Assembly: GCF_002221505.1 (NCBI RefSeq)
Contig: NZ_CP011036.1
Location: forward strand, 2,666,001-2,730,000
Direction: 5' to 3'
DNA from: Pseudoalteromonas nigrifaciens
GTDB lineage: Bacteria > Pseudomonadota > Gammaproteobacteria > Enterobacterales > Alteromonadaceae
Length of the DNA: 64,000 nt
Below, in pieces: positions 46,704 to 55,568 of this stretch. A program made the translations under genes and the position numbers. The stretch's first letter is position 1, and the number at the start of each line of letters is the position of its first letter. The notes below the pieces were generated by a model. The model was given only the letters and a program-made list of their open reading frames with translations, made no database searches and had not been told where the DNA came from.

Positions 46704-46741
46704 AAAAAAGCCAAACTTCATTGCTGTAGCTTGGCTTTTTT
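46704..46741 (-). terminator. Terminator of yajQ
   Basis: AAAAAAGCCAA pairs with TTGGCTTTTTT around a 16-base loop. On the minus strand a T run follows. It lies 57 nt past the yajQ stop and upstream of the riboswitch. Confidence 0.75.
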
Positions 46742-46798
46742 AACGCAAATTTTTAAAAATTAGTCTCCTAATCTCTATAATATCTGTAATCTGTTTTA

Positions 46799-47281
46799 TT
46801 AATCGCGGAAGTTTTTAAACTGAAATGGCTGGCCTAAATCGGCGCTGCGTACTACTTGCATAGCTTCTTGAAGATCATCTCGCTTTTTACCCGTTACGCG
46901 TACTTCTTCGCCTTGAATGGCGGCTTGTACTTTAACTTTTGAATCTTTAATGGCTTTAACTATTTTTTTAGCCATCTCTTTTTCAATACCTTGCTTTAAA
47001 CCAACGTTACGAAAAACATTTTTACCCGCTCGGCTAATATCTTGCAATTCAAGGCTTGATACATCCATACCACGCTTAGAAATTTTACTCGCTAAAATAT
47101 CAAATAATTGTATAACCTGAGAGTCAGCTTCGGCTTTAAGCTTAATTACTTTATCATTTAGCTCAATCGATGCATCAACTCCTCTAAAGTCAAAGCGAGT
47201 TTCTAGTTCACGGTTTGCATTATCAACTGCGTTTTTAGCTTCGTTCATTTCTACTTCAGATACAATATCAAATGAAGGCAT
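46799..47281 (-). CDS. yajQ: YajQ family nucleotide-binding protein
   Basis: This is a 160-aa cytoplasmic protein with two ferredoxin-like domains. YajQ homologues in Xanthomonas and Pseudomonas bind c-di-GMP and act with transcription factors. The family N-terminus [34 protein letters not shown] is recognisable by its segments SFDIVSEV and [10 protein letters not shown]. The C-terminal [17 protein letters not shown] stretch is also typical. It is monocistronic. Confidence 0.94.
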   Translation of the reverse strand: MPSFDIVSEVEMNEAKNAVDNANRELETRFDFRGVDASIELNDKVIKLKAEADSQVIQLFDILASKISKRGMDVSSLELQDISRAGKNVFRNVGLKQGIEKEMAKKIVKAIKDSKVKVQAAIQGEEVRVTGKKRDDLQEAMQVVRSADLGQPFQFKNFRD

Positions 47282-47444
47282 TGATTTCTCCTAACTATTT
47301 TATCTTAATTTTATACTTAATTTATTAAAGCGATTATAACGCTAAAACTATAAATCTTTACACTTTTATGCATCTTGTTCAGGTGCGATACTAAATTAGT
47401 TTGATATACTACGGTTTCTTTTTTAAGCGATTTTAGGATTTGTT

Positions 47445-47795
47445 GTGACAAGGCGTGTTTATCAAGCAATTTTTTTAATTAGTATTGTGGTGTTTACCTT
47501 TTTATTTGCGAAAGAAATAAAAGGGGTTGGCAACCTGTTTCCTCATGTTGATAAAGTAGCCCACTTTGGGATATTTTTCATCCTTGCCATAATAATGGAT
47601 AAAGCGTTTAAACTCCCTTTATACGCACAAATACTTTTATTAGCCGGTTACGGTGCTGCAATAGAAATAATGCAAGACGCACTTCCATATAGGCAAGCAT
47701 CAATCGCAGATTTTATTGCAGATTTTGCCGGCGCAGCAAGCTACTTTATAATCAAAGCAATTTTAACCCCACGTAAAAAGAACTCTCATGGCTAA
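47445..47795 (+). CDS. VanZ-like small membrane protein
   Basis: This is a 116-aa integral membrane protein with about four helices and VanZ-family features: the HVDKVAHFGIFFILA segment near residue 30 and the acidic IEIMQDALPYRQASIADFIAD segment near 80. The start is a GTG with Shine-Dalgarno AGGA 6 nt upstream. It overlaps the panE-like gene by 8 nt, which implies coupling. VanZ proteins are named from teicoplanin resistance, but in gammaproteobacteria the role is unknown. Confidence 0.82.
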   Translation: MTRRVYQAIFLISIVVFTFLFAKEIKGVGNLFPHVDKVAHFGIFFILAIIMDKAFKLPLYAQILLLAGYGAAIEIMQDALPYRQASIADFIADFAGAASYFIIKAILTPRKKNSHG

Positions 47796-48690
47796 AATTC
47801 TTATTATTGGCGACGGCGCAATAGGCTTATTATTAGCCCACTTTTTAAGTGCGCAGCATAGTGTAAGCGTGTTAACCCGAAAAAGTACGAGTAACACTCG
47901 CTTTTACAGTAGTGACAACAGTGCTTCACAAAAAATAAATGCCTCTTTTATTTCATTAAATGAGCTTAATAGTTTACCTAAATTTGATGTGTTTTTATTT
48001 ACGGTAAAAGCCTTTCAAGTGCAAAGCGCATTTGCACAAATAAAACAGTTTTTGCCTCAGCATTGCTCTGTTGTGCTTTCGCATAACGGGATGGGTAATG
48101 TAGAGCAGTTAAAATGTGAGCTCAATGAACACCAAGCGCTTTATTTTTTAACAACGAGTATGGCTGGGTTTAAATCAAACCAATATATAGTACAGCACAC
48201 TGGTAATGGGCAAAGTATAATTGGCGGATGTAACAACTTAGGTGTTAAAAATAGCAAAATTATGGCGGATCAATTAACCGCGATCCCCCTTTTAAATGCG
48301 TCTATGAATATTGAGCAGCTACGTTTTAATAAGTTATTAGTTAACATAGCAATAAATCCGCTAAGTGCGCTACATAACATTAAAAATGGTCAGTTGCGCG
48401 AGCCTCAATATTGCTCAATTATAATTAACCTACTAACCGAAGCATGTAATATTGCTAAGGCAAAAAACCTTGATGTAACGTTAATCAATGCACTGAGCAG
48501 TGCGTATGATGTGATGGCACGTACCGCAGAAAACTTCTCATCTATGCAACAAGATGTTGCTCACAATAGAGCAACCGAAATAATGGCGATTTGTGGGTAC
48601 ATTAGCGAGCAAGGTAAGCTTCATAATATTAAAACCCCTTTTAACGATGAACTTTTAGCTAAAATTGCAGCAAAAAAAAGCGCGGTATAA
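47788..48690 (+). CDS. panE: Ketopantoate reductase (PanE/ApbA family)
   Basis: This is a predicted NADPH-dependent 2-dehydropantoate 2-reductase for pantothenate and CoA synthesis. It is 300 aa. The N-terminal Rossmann motif is at 8-13 (GDGAIG in LIIGDGAIGLLLA). The C-terminal helical domain has the family segment NKLLVNIAINPLSALHNIKNG and its conserved lysine and asparagines. It overlaps the VanZ-like gene, and its stop codon sits in the loop of its own terminator hairpin. Family members with other 2-keto acid substrates exist, so the exact reaction is inferred. Confidence 0.85.
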   Translation: MAKILIIGDGAIGLLLAHFLSAQHSVSVLTRKSTSNTRFYSSDNSASQKINASFISLNELNSLPKFDVFLFTVKAFQVQSAFAQIKQFLPQHCSVVLSHNGMGNVEQLKCELNEHQALYFLTTSMAGFKSNQYIVQHTGNGQSIIGGCNNLGVKNSKIMADQLTAIPLLNASMNIEQLRFNKLLVNIAINPLSALHNIKNGQLREPQYCSIIINLLTEACNIAKAKNLDVTLINALSSAYDVMARTAENFSSMQQDVAHNRATEIMAICGYISEQGKLHNIKTPFNDELLAKIAAKKSAV

Positions 48691-48702
48691 ACCACGCTTT
48701 TT
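48675..48702. terminator. Bidirectional terminator overlapping the panE-like stop codon
   Basis: AAAAAGCGcGGT pairs with ACCaCGCTTTTT with one mismatch. The four-base loop contains the TAA stop of the panE-like gene. T runs are present on both strands, between convergent panE and thiI. Confidence 0.8.
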
Positions 48703-48715
48703 AAATAGTTAACTT

Positions 48716-50173
48716 TTACGGGCGATATACCTTTACCGTAGTAAAGCCTTGTTCGTGTAGAATAAGCGCTTGTAACTGGCTCATTACACCTCTATCGCAA
48801 TACAAGTAATAGTCTTGATCTTTTGGTAAATCACCAAACTTAGTTGCTAAGCGAAAAAACGGCAAATGCACCACTTCTATAGAATCAATTTCCAGTGGTG
48901 CTGCTTCTTCTTCCTCTGGAGAGCGAATATCAACCACCACTGCACCAGCTGGTAAATCGGCAACCGACTCAGCTTCTTTTAGTTCCTGCTTAGCTTCTAC
49001 ATCAATATCGCGCACATCCATTACTCGTGCGTTTTCTATTACGGTATTAAGAATATCAAAGTCGAACTTCTCTTCTTCTGCTTTTATTACTTCTATTTTA
49101 GCTTTAACAGTTGGCTTTTTAGAAATAACACCACAGTATTCCGGCATCGTTTCGGCCATTTCGGCCGTACCAATTTGACGTGCAATATTAATAATTTCTT
49201 GTTTATCGTGTTGAATTAACGGGCGTAAAATAAGGGTTTCGGTTACGCGGTCAATGACACTTAAATTTGCTAATGTTTGGCTAGAAACCTGACCAATACT
49301 TTCACCGGTTACCAAGGCTTGAATATTTAATTTTTCGGCCACTTTACTGCCTGCACGCATCATCATGCGTTTAAGCACCACACCCATTTGGCTGTTTTCA
49401 ATATTCTCTAATATTTCTGCTACTACTGGTTCAAAATCAACGGTAATAAATTTAACTTTATGAGTTGAGCTGTATTTATTCCATAAGTAGTAGCTCGCTT
49501 GTTTAACACCAATTTCGTGCGCCGCACCCCCTAAATTGAAAAACAAAAAGTGCGTACGAGCGCCTTTGCGGATCATTTGATAACTGGCTACACCCGAATC
49601 AAAACCGCCAGACATAAGCGATAGTACATCTTCTTGTGTTGGCAGCGGGAAGCCTGCCATGCCAAGGTGAGTATGCGATACTATGTAAGCTTTCTCGTCT
49701 TTTATTTCAAGGCGTATCGTTACTTCTGGGTGGCTTAGCTTTACGCTTGCACCGGCAACATGCTGATTTAGTCCACCGCCCACATAACGCTCTAACTCCG
49801 TTGAAGTAAAGTCATGCTTACCAATACGTTTAGCGCGTACACAAAACGTTTTACCTTCAATGGTGTGACCAACTAATTCAATGGTTTTTTTATAAATATC
49901 GTCAAGCGTTTCAAAGCTCGTTTCGGTTACTTCTATAAACTGCACAATACCCGGAATTCGCGCTAGGCTATCAATAAAAGTGGCACGTGTTTGCTCACCT
50001 TCAAGTAGGGTAACTACTGAGATATTGTCCCAGTTGTTTCTAACTTGTACTTTTTCGTCAATACGGCGCAGTACAATCTTAATGTTATTTTCTAACACTT
50101 TGGTAAAGCGTTTACGAACCGAGCGGCTTTTGATGGCAATTTCAGGATGTAGTTTGACGATAAATTTAAGCAT
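48716..50173 (-). CDS. thiI: tRNA 4-thiouridine sulfurtransferase
   Basis: ThiI adenylates and thiolates U8 of tRNA and, in enterics, supplies sulfur for the thiamin thiazole. It is 485 aa. A ferredoxin-like and THUMP region (about 1-165) is followed by the PP-loop SGGFDS at 188-193 and a C-terminal rhodanese domain (about 400-485). Both mechanistic cysteines are present: C347 (MPEYCGV) and C459 (YYLYCDRG), equal to E. coli C344 and C456. It is a single gene, and the rhodanese extension marks the gammaproteobacterial long form. Confidence 0.96.
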   Translation of the reverse strand: MLKFIVKLHPEIAIKSRSVRKRFTKVLENNIKIVLRRIDEKVQVRNNWDNISVVTLLEGEQTRATFIDSLARIPGIVQFIEVTETSFETLDDIYKKTIELVGHTIEGKTFCVRAKRIGKHDFTSTELERYVGGGLNQHVAGASVKLSHPEVTIRLEIKDEKAYIVSHTHLGMAGFPLPTQEDVLSLMSGGFDSGVASYQMIRKGARTHFLFFNLGGAAHEIGVKQASYYLWNKYSSTHKVKFITVDFEPVVAEILENIENSQMGVVLKRMMMRAGSKVAEKLNIQALVTGESIGQVSSQTLANLSVIDRVTETLILRPLIQHDKQEIINIARQIGTAEMAETMPEYCGVISKKPTVKAKIEVIKAEEEKFDFDILNTVIENARVMDVRDIDVEAKQELKEAESVADLPAGAVVVDIRSPEEEEAAPLEIDSIEVVHLPFFRLATKFGDLPKDQDYYLYCDRGVMSQLQALILHEQGFTTVKVYRP

Positions 50174-50245
50174 AGTTCACTCTTAGACTGCGGGAATTCG
50201 CGCTCCCAGGCATTGGGCGCGCGATTATAGCAAAAAAATTAACGC

Positions 50246-50914
50246 CTAGGAACTAAGAGCAGCCGGAATACTTGGGGCTGAGTGAGCAAGTTGCGTGTAT
50301 TTTTCGCGTAACTGGTTCATTTTATCGCTACTTTTATCTGTGCTGTAGGCTCTAAATAAAGTTAATACTTTTAAAATACCATGATAAATATCTTGCTCGG
50401 CAAGTGCGCCACTGAGCCTGCGGGCTTTAATATAAGGGGTCCAAAAACTAACTGTTAATTTAAGCGTATGTGCAAGTTCGAGCGCATCTTGCTCATTAAT
50501 CGCAATCATTTCACTATCACGTAAACCAAGTATTATTTTACGCACCTGCTCTAACAGCTCTAGTTGAAAATTAATATAAGCCTGCTTAAGCTGCGTATCT
50601 CGCGCCAAAATATCGCCTAAATTGTCGTAAAAAAAGTGGTAGCGCCACATCAGTTCAAATAGCGAATCTAAATATACCGTTAACTGACTAAATGCATCAT
50701 CATTTTTGTTTATAGGTTTAAAGTGAGTGCTCAAGTGCTCACTATACAGCGCAAAAATATGGCGAATAATGTCTTCTTTATTTTTAAAATGGTAGTAAAG
50801 ATTACCCGGGCTCATGTTTAAATGCGAGGCTATATGATTAGTTGATATCGCTCGCTCACCATGCTCATTAAACAATGAAATACTGGTGTGTATTATTTTA
50901 TCCTTGGTATTCAT
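50246..50914 (-). CDS. TetR-family transcriptional regulator
   Basis: This is a predicted ligand-responsive repressor of 222 aa. The helix-turn-helix is at about residues 8-55 (FNEHGERAISTNHIASHLNMSPGNLYYHFKNKEDI), followed by a helical ligand domain. It is divergent from coaD with 187 nt between them. The target is unknown. A partly palindromic 28-bp sequence just upstream of its start is a candidate autoregulatory operator. Confidence 0.9.
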   Translation of the reverse strand: MNTKDKIIHTSISLFNEHGERAISTNHIASHLNMSPGNLYYHFKNKEDIIRHIFALYSEHLSTHFKPINKNDDAFSQLTVYLDSLFELMWRYHFFYDNLGDILARDTQLKQAYINFQLELLEQVRKIILGLRDSEMIAINEQDALELAHTLKLTVSFWTPYIKARRLSGALAEQDIYHGILKVLTLFRAYSTDKSSDKMNQLREKYTQLAHSAPSIPAALSS

Positions 50915-50937
50915 ATACTAACACTCTATTTTATTCA

Positions 50938-50965
50938 ACAAGTTACAATTCGTACAATAAGTTGT
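50938..50965. promoter_or_regulatory. Candidate TetR operator
   Basis: A 28-bp partly symmetrical sequence (9 of 14 positions mirrored) has outer arms ACAA and TTGT and two direct TACAAT repeats around TCG. It lies 24-51 nt upstream of the TetR-type gene start. It is assigned by position and symmetry only. Confidence 0.3.
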
Positions 50966-51091
50966 CTAGTATAAACAAAAACAGCATAATTAAACACTCT
51001 GTGTAATAGCTTAGTCGTGACAATTAAAGCCACTTACTAGGCTGATTTGTATAAAAAACACTGTTACACTAATGCTAAAAATAATACATAG

Positions 51092-51595
<504 letters not shown>

Positions 51596-51608
51596 GCTAA
51601 CGAGCGCA

Positions 51609-52121
51609 TTACTTAAGTGCGCTAGCTCTATGCATATAGCGCGCTTTAACTTGGTTACATACCCATACTAGGCCTAAAAAATCTTTATTTATAATTAATA
51701 CTAGCACCATCAATAAGTCAACAACGTTTATCCCTATTGCGTACAAAGTCCACAACCACCAAACTTCGGTTTGTTCTAAAACATAAATATCGTAATACAT
51801 AGCAAAAAACAAACAAGCATTAATACTTAGTCCTACGATTAAATACATAAATGCAATTGGTTTAGGCTTTTTAATCAATACACCCCACACAATAATTACA
51901 CCAATTGTCAGCACATCGTATGTTGCCCAATCTATAAGTGTCACTGTTTCATAATCGAGGAATGCACTTAAAAAATATGAAGTCATCATAATAAAAGCGA
52001 GCTGGATAGTACCTTTGTCTTTTTTATTAATTTTTGATACTAACGTGTACAAAAACGCCATTAAAAAGCCCCATAAAATAAAAGCGCCTATTGATTGGCC
52101 TATTGCTTCACTAATGGTCAA
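51609..52121 (-). CDS. Membrane protein, third copy of a tandem paralogue family
   Basis: I do not recognise this family. The chosen TTG start at 52121 gives 170 aa and places WGFLMAF at exactly the same residue (17-23) as in the preceding paralogue, with an 11-nt overlap. The in-frame ATG at 52172 would add 17 unrelated residues inside the upstream gene. About five hydrophobic segments are visible. Shared motifs are WGFLMAFLY near the N-terminus, YDVLTI mid-protein, MYYDIYVLE, EVWWLWTLYAIGINVVDLLM, and a C-terminal INKDFLGL before a basic tail. It is the last gene of a four-gene operon. A GAGCGCA/TGCGCT hairpin overlaps its 3' end. Confidence 0.8.
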   Translation of the reverse strand: MTISEAIGQSIGAFILWGFLMAFLYTLVSKINKKDKGTIQLAFIMMTSYFLSAFLDYETVTLIDWATYDVLTIGVIIVWGVLIKKPKPIAFMYLIVGLSINACLFFAMYYDIYVLEQTEVWWLWTLYAIGINVVDLLMVLVLIINKDFLGLVWVCNQVKARYMHRASALK

Positions 52122-52629
52122 TTTGATTCTGCTGTAATACACTACGATTAAAAATAAAGCGTTTGAGCTCAATCAAACCCAAAAAGTCTTTATTTATAAA
52201 AAGCACTGCAATCATAAGTAAATCGATAACGTTAACGCCAATTGAATAAACACTCCAAAGCCACCACTCGTCAATGTTTTCAAGTATATATAAGTCATAG
52301 TACATCACTAACATTAACAAAGAATTGAACGCTAAACCGATTACAATATAATTAATAGCGGGGCAATTTTTTATTGAAGAGGTTTTAAAGTAAACAACTA
52401 ATAATACTGTAATTGTTAGTAAATCATAAAGGGTAAAATTGAGGTATACATTACTTAACATATAAAGTACTTCACTCATCGAATACGAGAAAAGCATAAT
52501 GCTTGCAATATATAAAAGTGATTTATTTGTGTTATTTATACTCGAAGCTAAGCAATACAAAAAAGCCATTAAAAAGCCCCATTGAATAAATGCACTTATA
52601 TAATCGGCTAGAATAAAGTCTACGTACAT
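52111..52629 (-). CDS. Membrane protein, second copy of a tandem paralogue family
   Basis: This is a 172-aa paralogue of its two neighbours and of unknown function. It has about five hydrophobic segments with WGFLMAFLY at 17-25, LYDLLTI near residue 67, MYYDLYILE near 108, EWWLWSVYSIGVNVIDLLM near 118-136, and INKDFLGL before a charged tail. It starts 4 nt after the stop of the first copy with no Shine-Dalgarno, so translation is probably coupled. It is AT-richer than the flanking genes coaD and argH. Confidence 0.8.
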   Translation of the reverse strand: MYVDFILADYISAFIQWGFLMAFLYCLASSINNTNKSLLYIASIMLFSYSMSEVLYMLSNVYLNFTLYDLLTITVLLVVYFKTSSIKNCPAINYIVIGLAFNSLLMLVMYYDLYILENIDEWWLWSVYSIGVNVIDLLMIAVLFINKDFLGLIELKRFIFNRSVLQQNQIDH

Positions 52630-52633
52630 ATAG

Positions 52634-53167
52634 TTAAGGGGTATAGTTTATTTTAGGTTTTTTGAATAAAGACAAAATTTTGTTTTTTAGCTTGTGTAAG
52701 CCAAGGAAGTCTCGATCAACAATTAGAGCAACTATCATAAGTAGATCTATTATATTTACCGAGAAAGTATAAATATCCCAAAAAAACCAGGGCTCTCGGT
52801 TTCCATTTATATATATATCAAAATACATACATAAGCTAAATATAGAGTTTAGCACTAACCCTAGAATGATATATAAAAAAGAGGAGGTTGTTTTTTTTGT
52901 CACTAAATAAGCTAAAGCTAGTATAAAAATAGTCGCATAGTCATATAAAGCCCAATCTAAATATACTGAATTTCGAACTGACAACCAAGTGAAAAAATAA
53001 TCTGAGATTGTATACGAAGCCATCATGATAAATGAACTGAGCAATAAGGTTGTATTTCTTTTTACACCTAGTGAAAAAACAAAGGTGTTAAAAAAAAACG
53101 CCATCAAAAACCCCCATGAGGCAAAAGCTGACAACGAAAACAAACCAAAAAACTCAGTTAGAAACAT
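52634..53167 (-). CDS. Membrane protein, first copy of a tandem paralogue family
   Basis: This 177-aa protein is the most diverged of three tandem paralogues and is of unknown function. The shared features are WGFLMAFFF at 18-26, LYDYATI, MYFDIYI, EPWFFWDIYTFSVNIIDLLM and VDRDFLGL, followed by a lysine-rich tail (KLKNKILSLFKKPK). There are about five membrane segments. It begins 21 nt after a 63-aa gene with a GGG-type ribosome site. The region is visibly AT-rich, which may indicate acquisition or relaxed selection. Confidence 0.8.
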   Translation of the reverse strand: MFLTEFFGLFSLSAFASWGFLMAFFFNTFVFSLGVKRNTTLLLSSFIMMASYTISDYFFTWLSVRNSVYLDWALYDYATIFILALAYLVTKKTTSSFLYIILGLVLNSIFSLCMYFDIYINGNREPWFFWDIYTFSVNIIDLLMIVALIVDRDFLGLHKLKNKILSLFKKPKINYTP

Positions 53168-53188
53168 TTAGTACCCATTTATTATCTC

Positions 53189-53380
53189 TTATTTAGGGCG
53201 AACAACTATAACTCCACCACGCTGAAGTTCTGTACCGCTAGCCGCCATAGCTTCTTGAGAGAAGCTTACTGTATCAGATTGCAGGGTTTTAGGGCTAGCA
53301 GTTTGTTCCATTGCTGGCTTTAATTGTTGCGTTTTATTGTATGCTTGCATTTGTAGTTGACTGTTAGCTGAAACTTGCAT
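53189..53380 (-). CDS. Small hydrophilic protein, 63 aa, unknown
   Basis: I do not recognise this protein. It is Gln/Ser/Ala-rich, with no membrane segment or signal peptide. It contains SDTVSFSQEAMAAS, a phrase similar to the DKVxISxEA motif in small marine-bacterial proteins linked to flagellar or surface genes; that resemblance is from memory. It has a good Shine-Dalgarno (AAGGA, 8 nt before the ATG) and is the probable first gene of the operon with the three paralogous membrane proteins. Confidence 0.65.
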   Translation of the reverse strand: MQVSANSQLQMQAYNKTQQLKPAMEQTASPKTLQSDTVSFSQEAMAASGTELQRGGVIVVRPK

Positions 53381-53607
53381 GTGATTATTCCTTGTAAGTG
53401 TTTTTGTATTGTTGGCGAAATCTTGTATTACACCTTTTAAAGAGGGTAATTAAATTGACCTTATATTTAGTAGCAACGTTTTTATCGAAGCTGTTACTGC
53501 ATTTTACACTTATAACAAAAGCAACCACTGTGCCAACTTTTAATTAATACCTTGAAATAATCATAAAACTTTATATTTATAACTTAAATTAGTGTTTTTC
53601 ACCCATA

Positions 53608-53640
53608 AAAAAACGCACGAGGGTAACCCGTACGTTTTTT
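53608..53640 (-). terminator. Terminator of the arg operon
   Basis: An imperfect stem (AAAAAACGcACGaGGG against CCCGTACGTTTTTT) has a TAA loop and a T run on the minus strand. It starts 14 nt past the argH(A) stop. Confidence 0.85.
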
Positions 53641-53653
53641 ACATCTAGGGAGT

Positions 53654-55519
53654 TTAAGCCACGAATTTACACGGGATCTCCGCTTTATTACTTAGCTTTA
53701 AAATATATTCCATTGCGACTTCATCGCAGTTTTCTTTACGTAAACAAAGCTCACAATCTTTCATTACTTTTTCTGGCAAGCTTTCTTTGGTACAAAAGCT
53801 AAAACGCTGTTTTTCAAAAAAATCTGGGACTCGGGTTAGCACTATTACTCTATTTAACGCCAATTTTTTGGCTTTCGCTAATAAATGTTCAACTAACTGC
53901 CGCCCTTGTCCTGACACTGCGCTTTGTGGGTCTATACCCAAAGAACGTATTTCCGCCAAACCTGTGTCGTAAATGTACAGTGAGGCACACCCCGATACTT
54001 TGCCGTTAATTTCGGTTACAGCAAATTCGTTAATCGAGTGCACCATATCACTTTTAGCGCGTGGTAGGTTTTCGCCTACCGTAGCCCAATGTTGAACTAG
54101 CTTAGCAATCGATTCGACATCGTCTAAATTAGCATCACGAACCGTTATTTGCTGTTTTTTTTTCGCTGCTTTAATAGCGCTGGTTACTTGTTCAATTGAT
54201 GTTCCGCCAAGTGCTTGACGCGCTTTAATACAGGCGTCAATCTCTAGTACCGGATAAACATCATCTGCAAATACATCACTTACCGATTTGTATTGCTCAA
54301 GCGATAAGTCTTCCAGCGTTTTACCTTCACTAATGGCCAATTGTACTAGCACACCTACAATATGGTGTCCTTCTCTAAAAGGTACGCCCTTAGCTACCAA
54401 GTAGTCGGCAAGCTCAGTTGCATTTGCGTGGCCACCTTTTGCCGCTGCAAGTGTACGTTCGCCTTTGACTTTAATGCCTTTAATACACGCTTGTGCCATA
54501 TGAATACAGGCAAGCCACGTTGGCATAGCATCAAATATGCCTTCTTTGTCTTCTTGCATATCTTTATTATAAGCAAGTGGCAATGCTTTTAGCGTCATCA
54601 TCATGGCGCTAAAAGCACCAAAAACACGTCCGGTTTTACCACGAATTAGTTCCAGTGCATCTGGATTCTTTTTTTGTGGCATTAACGACGAGCCCGATGT
54701 CACATTATCTGCAAGCTCTATAAATCCGGCTTCGCCTGAGTTATAAAAAATAAGATCTTCTGACATACGCGATAAGTGAATCATCGAAATAGACGCACAA
54801 CTTAATAGCTCTACTACAAAATCACGATCAGATACGCCATCAAGGCTATTTTTAGTGGCTCCTGTAAAGCCTAAACCTTGTGCCAATGCTTGACGATCAA
54901 TTGGATAAGCCGTACCGGCTAATGCACCACTGCCCAGTGGGCAAAAGTTCATCCGCGCTTTAGCATCTTGCAAGCGGCTTTCATCACGCTCTAGCATTTC
55001 TACGTAAGCCATACACCAGTGACTAAACAACACCGGCTGTGCACGTTGTAAATGCGTATAACCAGGTAAAATAGTCCCCAGTTCACGCTCTGCTAATGCA
55101 ACAAACTCAGCCTTTAACTGAGCAATAGCTTTTAAAATATGATCGGCAGTGTCGCGACACCACAATCTAAAATCGGTGGCTACTTGGTCATTACGGCTGC
55201 GCCCTGTATGTAATTTTTTAGCTAAATCACCTACTTTTTCGATTAACGCAGCTTCAACATGAGAATGAATATCTTCTGCGCCTGAAGTTGCTACCGCTTG
55301 TGGATCTGCTTTTACTTCTTCAAGCAATTGGTACAATGCTGCAACTAACTCTTGGTGCTCGTCACTTGATAACACATTAACTTGCTCAAGTGCACCAGCC
55401 CATGCAACAGAGCCTATTATATCTTGCTCTGCTAATTGATAATCGAAAGGAAGAGAGTCGTTAAATTGCTTAAACGCCTCGTCTGGACCCGTAGAAAAAC
55501 GCCCGCCCCATAATGCCAT
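53654..55519 (-). CDS. argH: ArgH(A): argininosuccinate lyase fused to N-acetylglutamate synthase
   Basis: This is a two-function arginine enzyme of 621 aa. The lyase part (about 1-455) cleaves argininosuccinate to arginine and fumarate and carries the fumarase-family signature [12 protein letters not shown] at 276-287. A GNAT acetyltransferase domain (about 457-610) follows, with the acetyl-CoA loop [11 protein letters not shown] near 537-547. It is expected to make N-acetylglutamate, replacing classical ArgA. A Cys cluster (C589, C592, C598) near the end is typical of this GNAT type. The fusion is known from marine gammaproteobacteria. It is the last gene of argCBFGH(A). Confidence 0.95.
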   Translation of the reverse strand: MALWGGRFSTGPDEAFKQFNDSLPFDYQLAEQDIIGSVAWAGALEQVNVLSSDEHQELVAALYQLLEEVKADPQAVATSGAEDIHSHVEAALIEKVGDLAKKLHTGRSRNDQVATDFRLWCRDTADHILKAIAQLKAEFVALAERELGTILPGYTHLQRAQPVLFSHWCMAYVEMLERDESRLQDAKARMNFCPLGSGALAGTAYPIDRQALAQGLGFTGATKNSLDGVSDRDFVVELLSCASISMIHLSRMSEDLIFYNSGEAGFIELADNVTSGSSLMPQKKNPDALELIRGKTGRVFGAFSAMMMTLKALPLAYNKDMQEDKEGIFDAMPTWLACIHMAQACIKGIKVKGERTLAAAKGGHANATELADYLVAKGVPFREGHHIVGVLVQLAISEGKTLEDLSLEQYKSVSDVFADDVYPVLEIDACIKARQALGGTSIEQVTSAIKAAKKKQQITVRDANLDDVESIAKLVQHWATVGENLPRAKSDMVHSINEFAVTEINGKVSGCASLYIYDTGLAEIRSLGIDPQSAVSGQGRQLVEHLLAKAKKLALNRVIVLTRVPDFFEKQRFSFCTKESLPEKVMKDCELCLRKENCDEVAMEYILKLSNKAEIPCKFVA

Positions 55520-55568
55520 GAAATCTCTCCAAACCCGATATTGCCCCTTTTTACAAGGGGCGTAAAAA

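Noticed and set aside
51609..53167. The three membrane paralogues as one gene split by frameshifts
   Set aside because: Each frame contains the full set of shared motifs from N- to C-terminus, so these are three complete copies.
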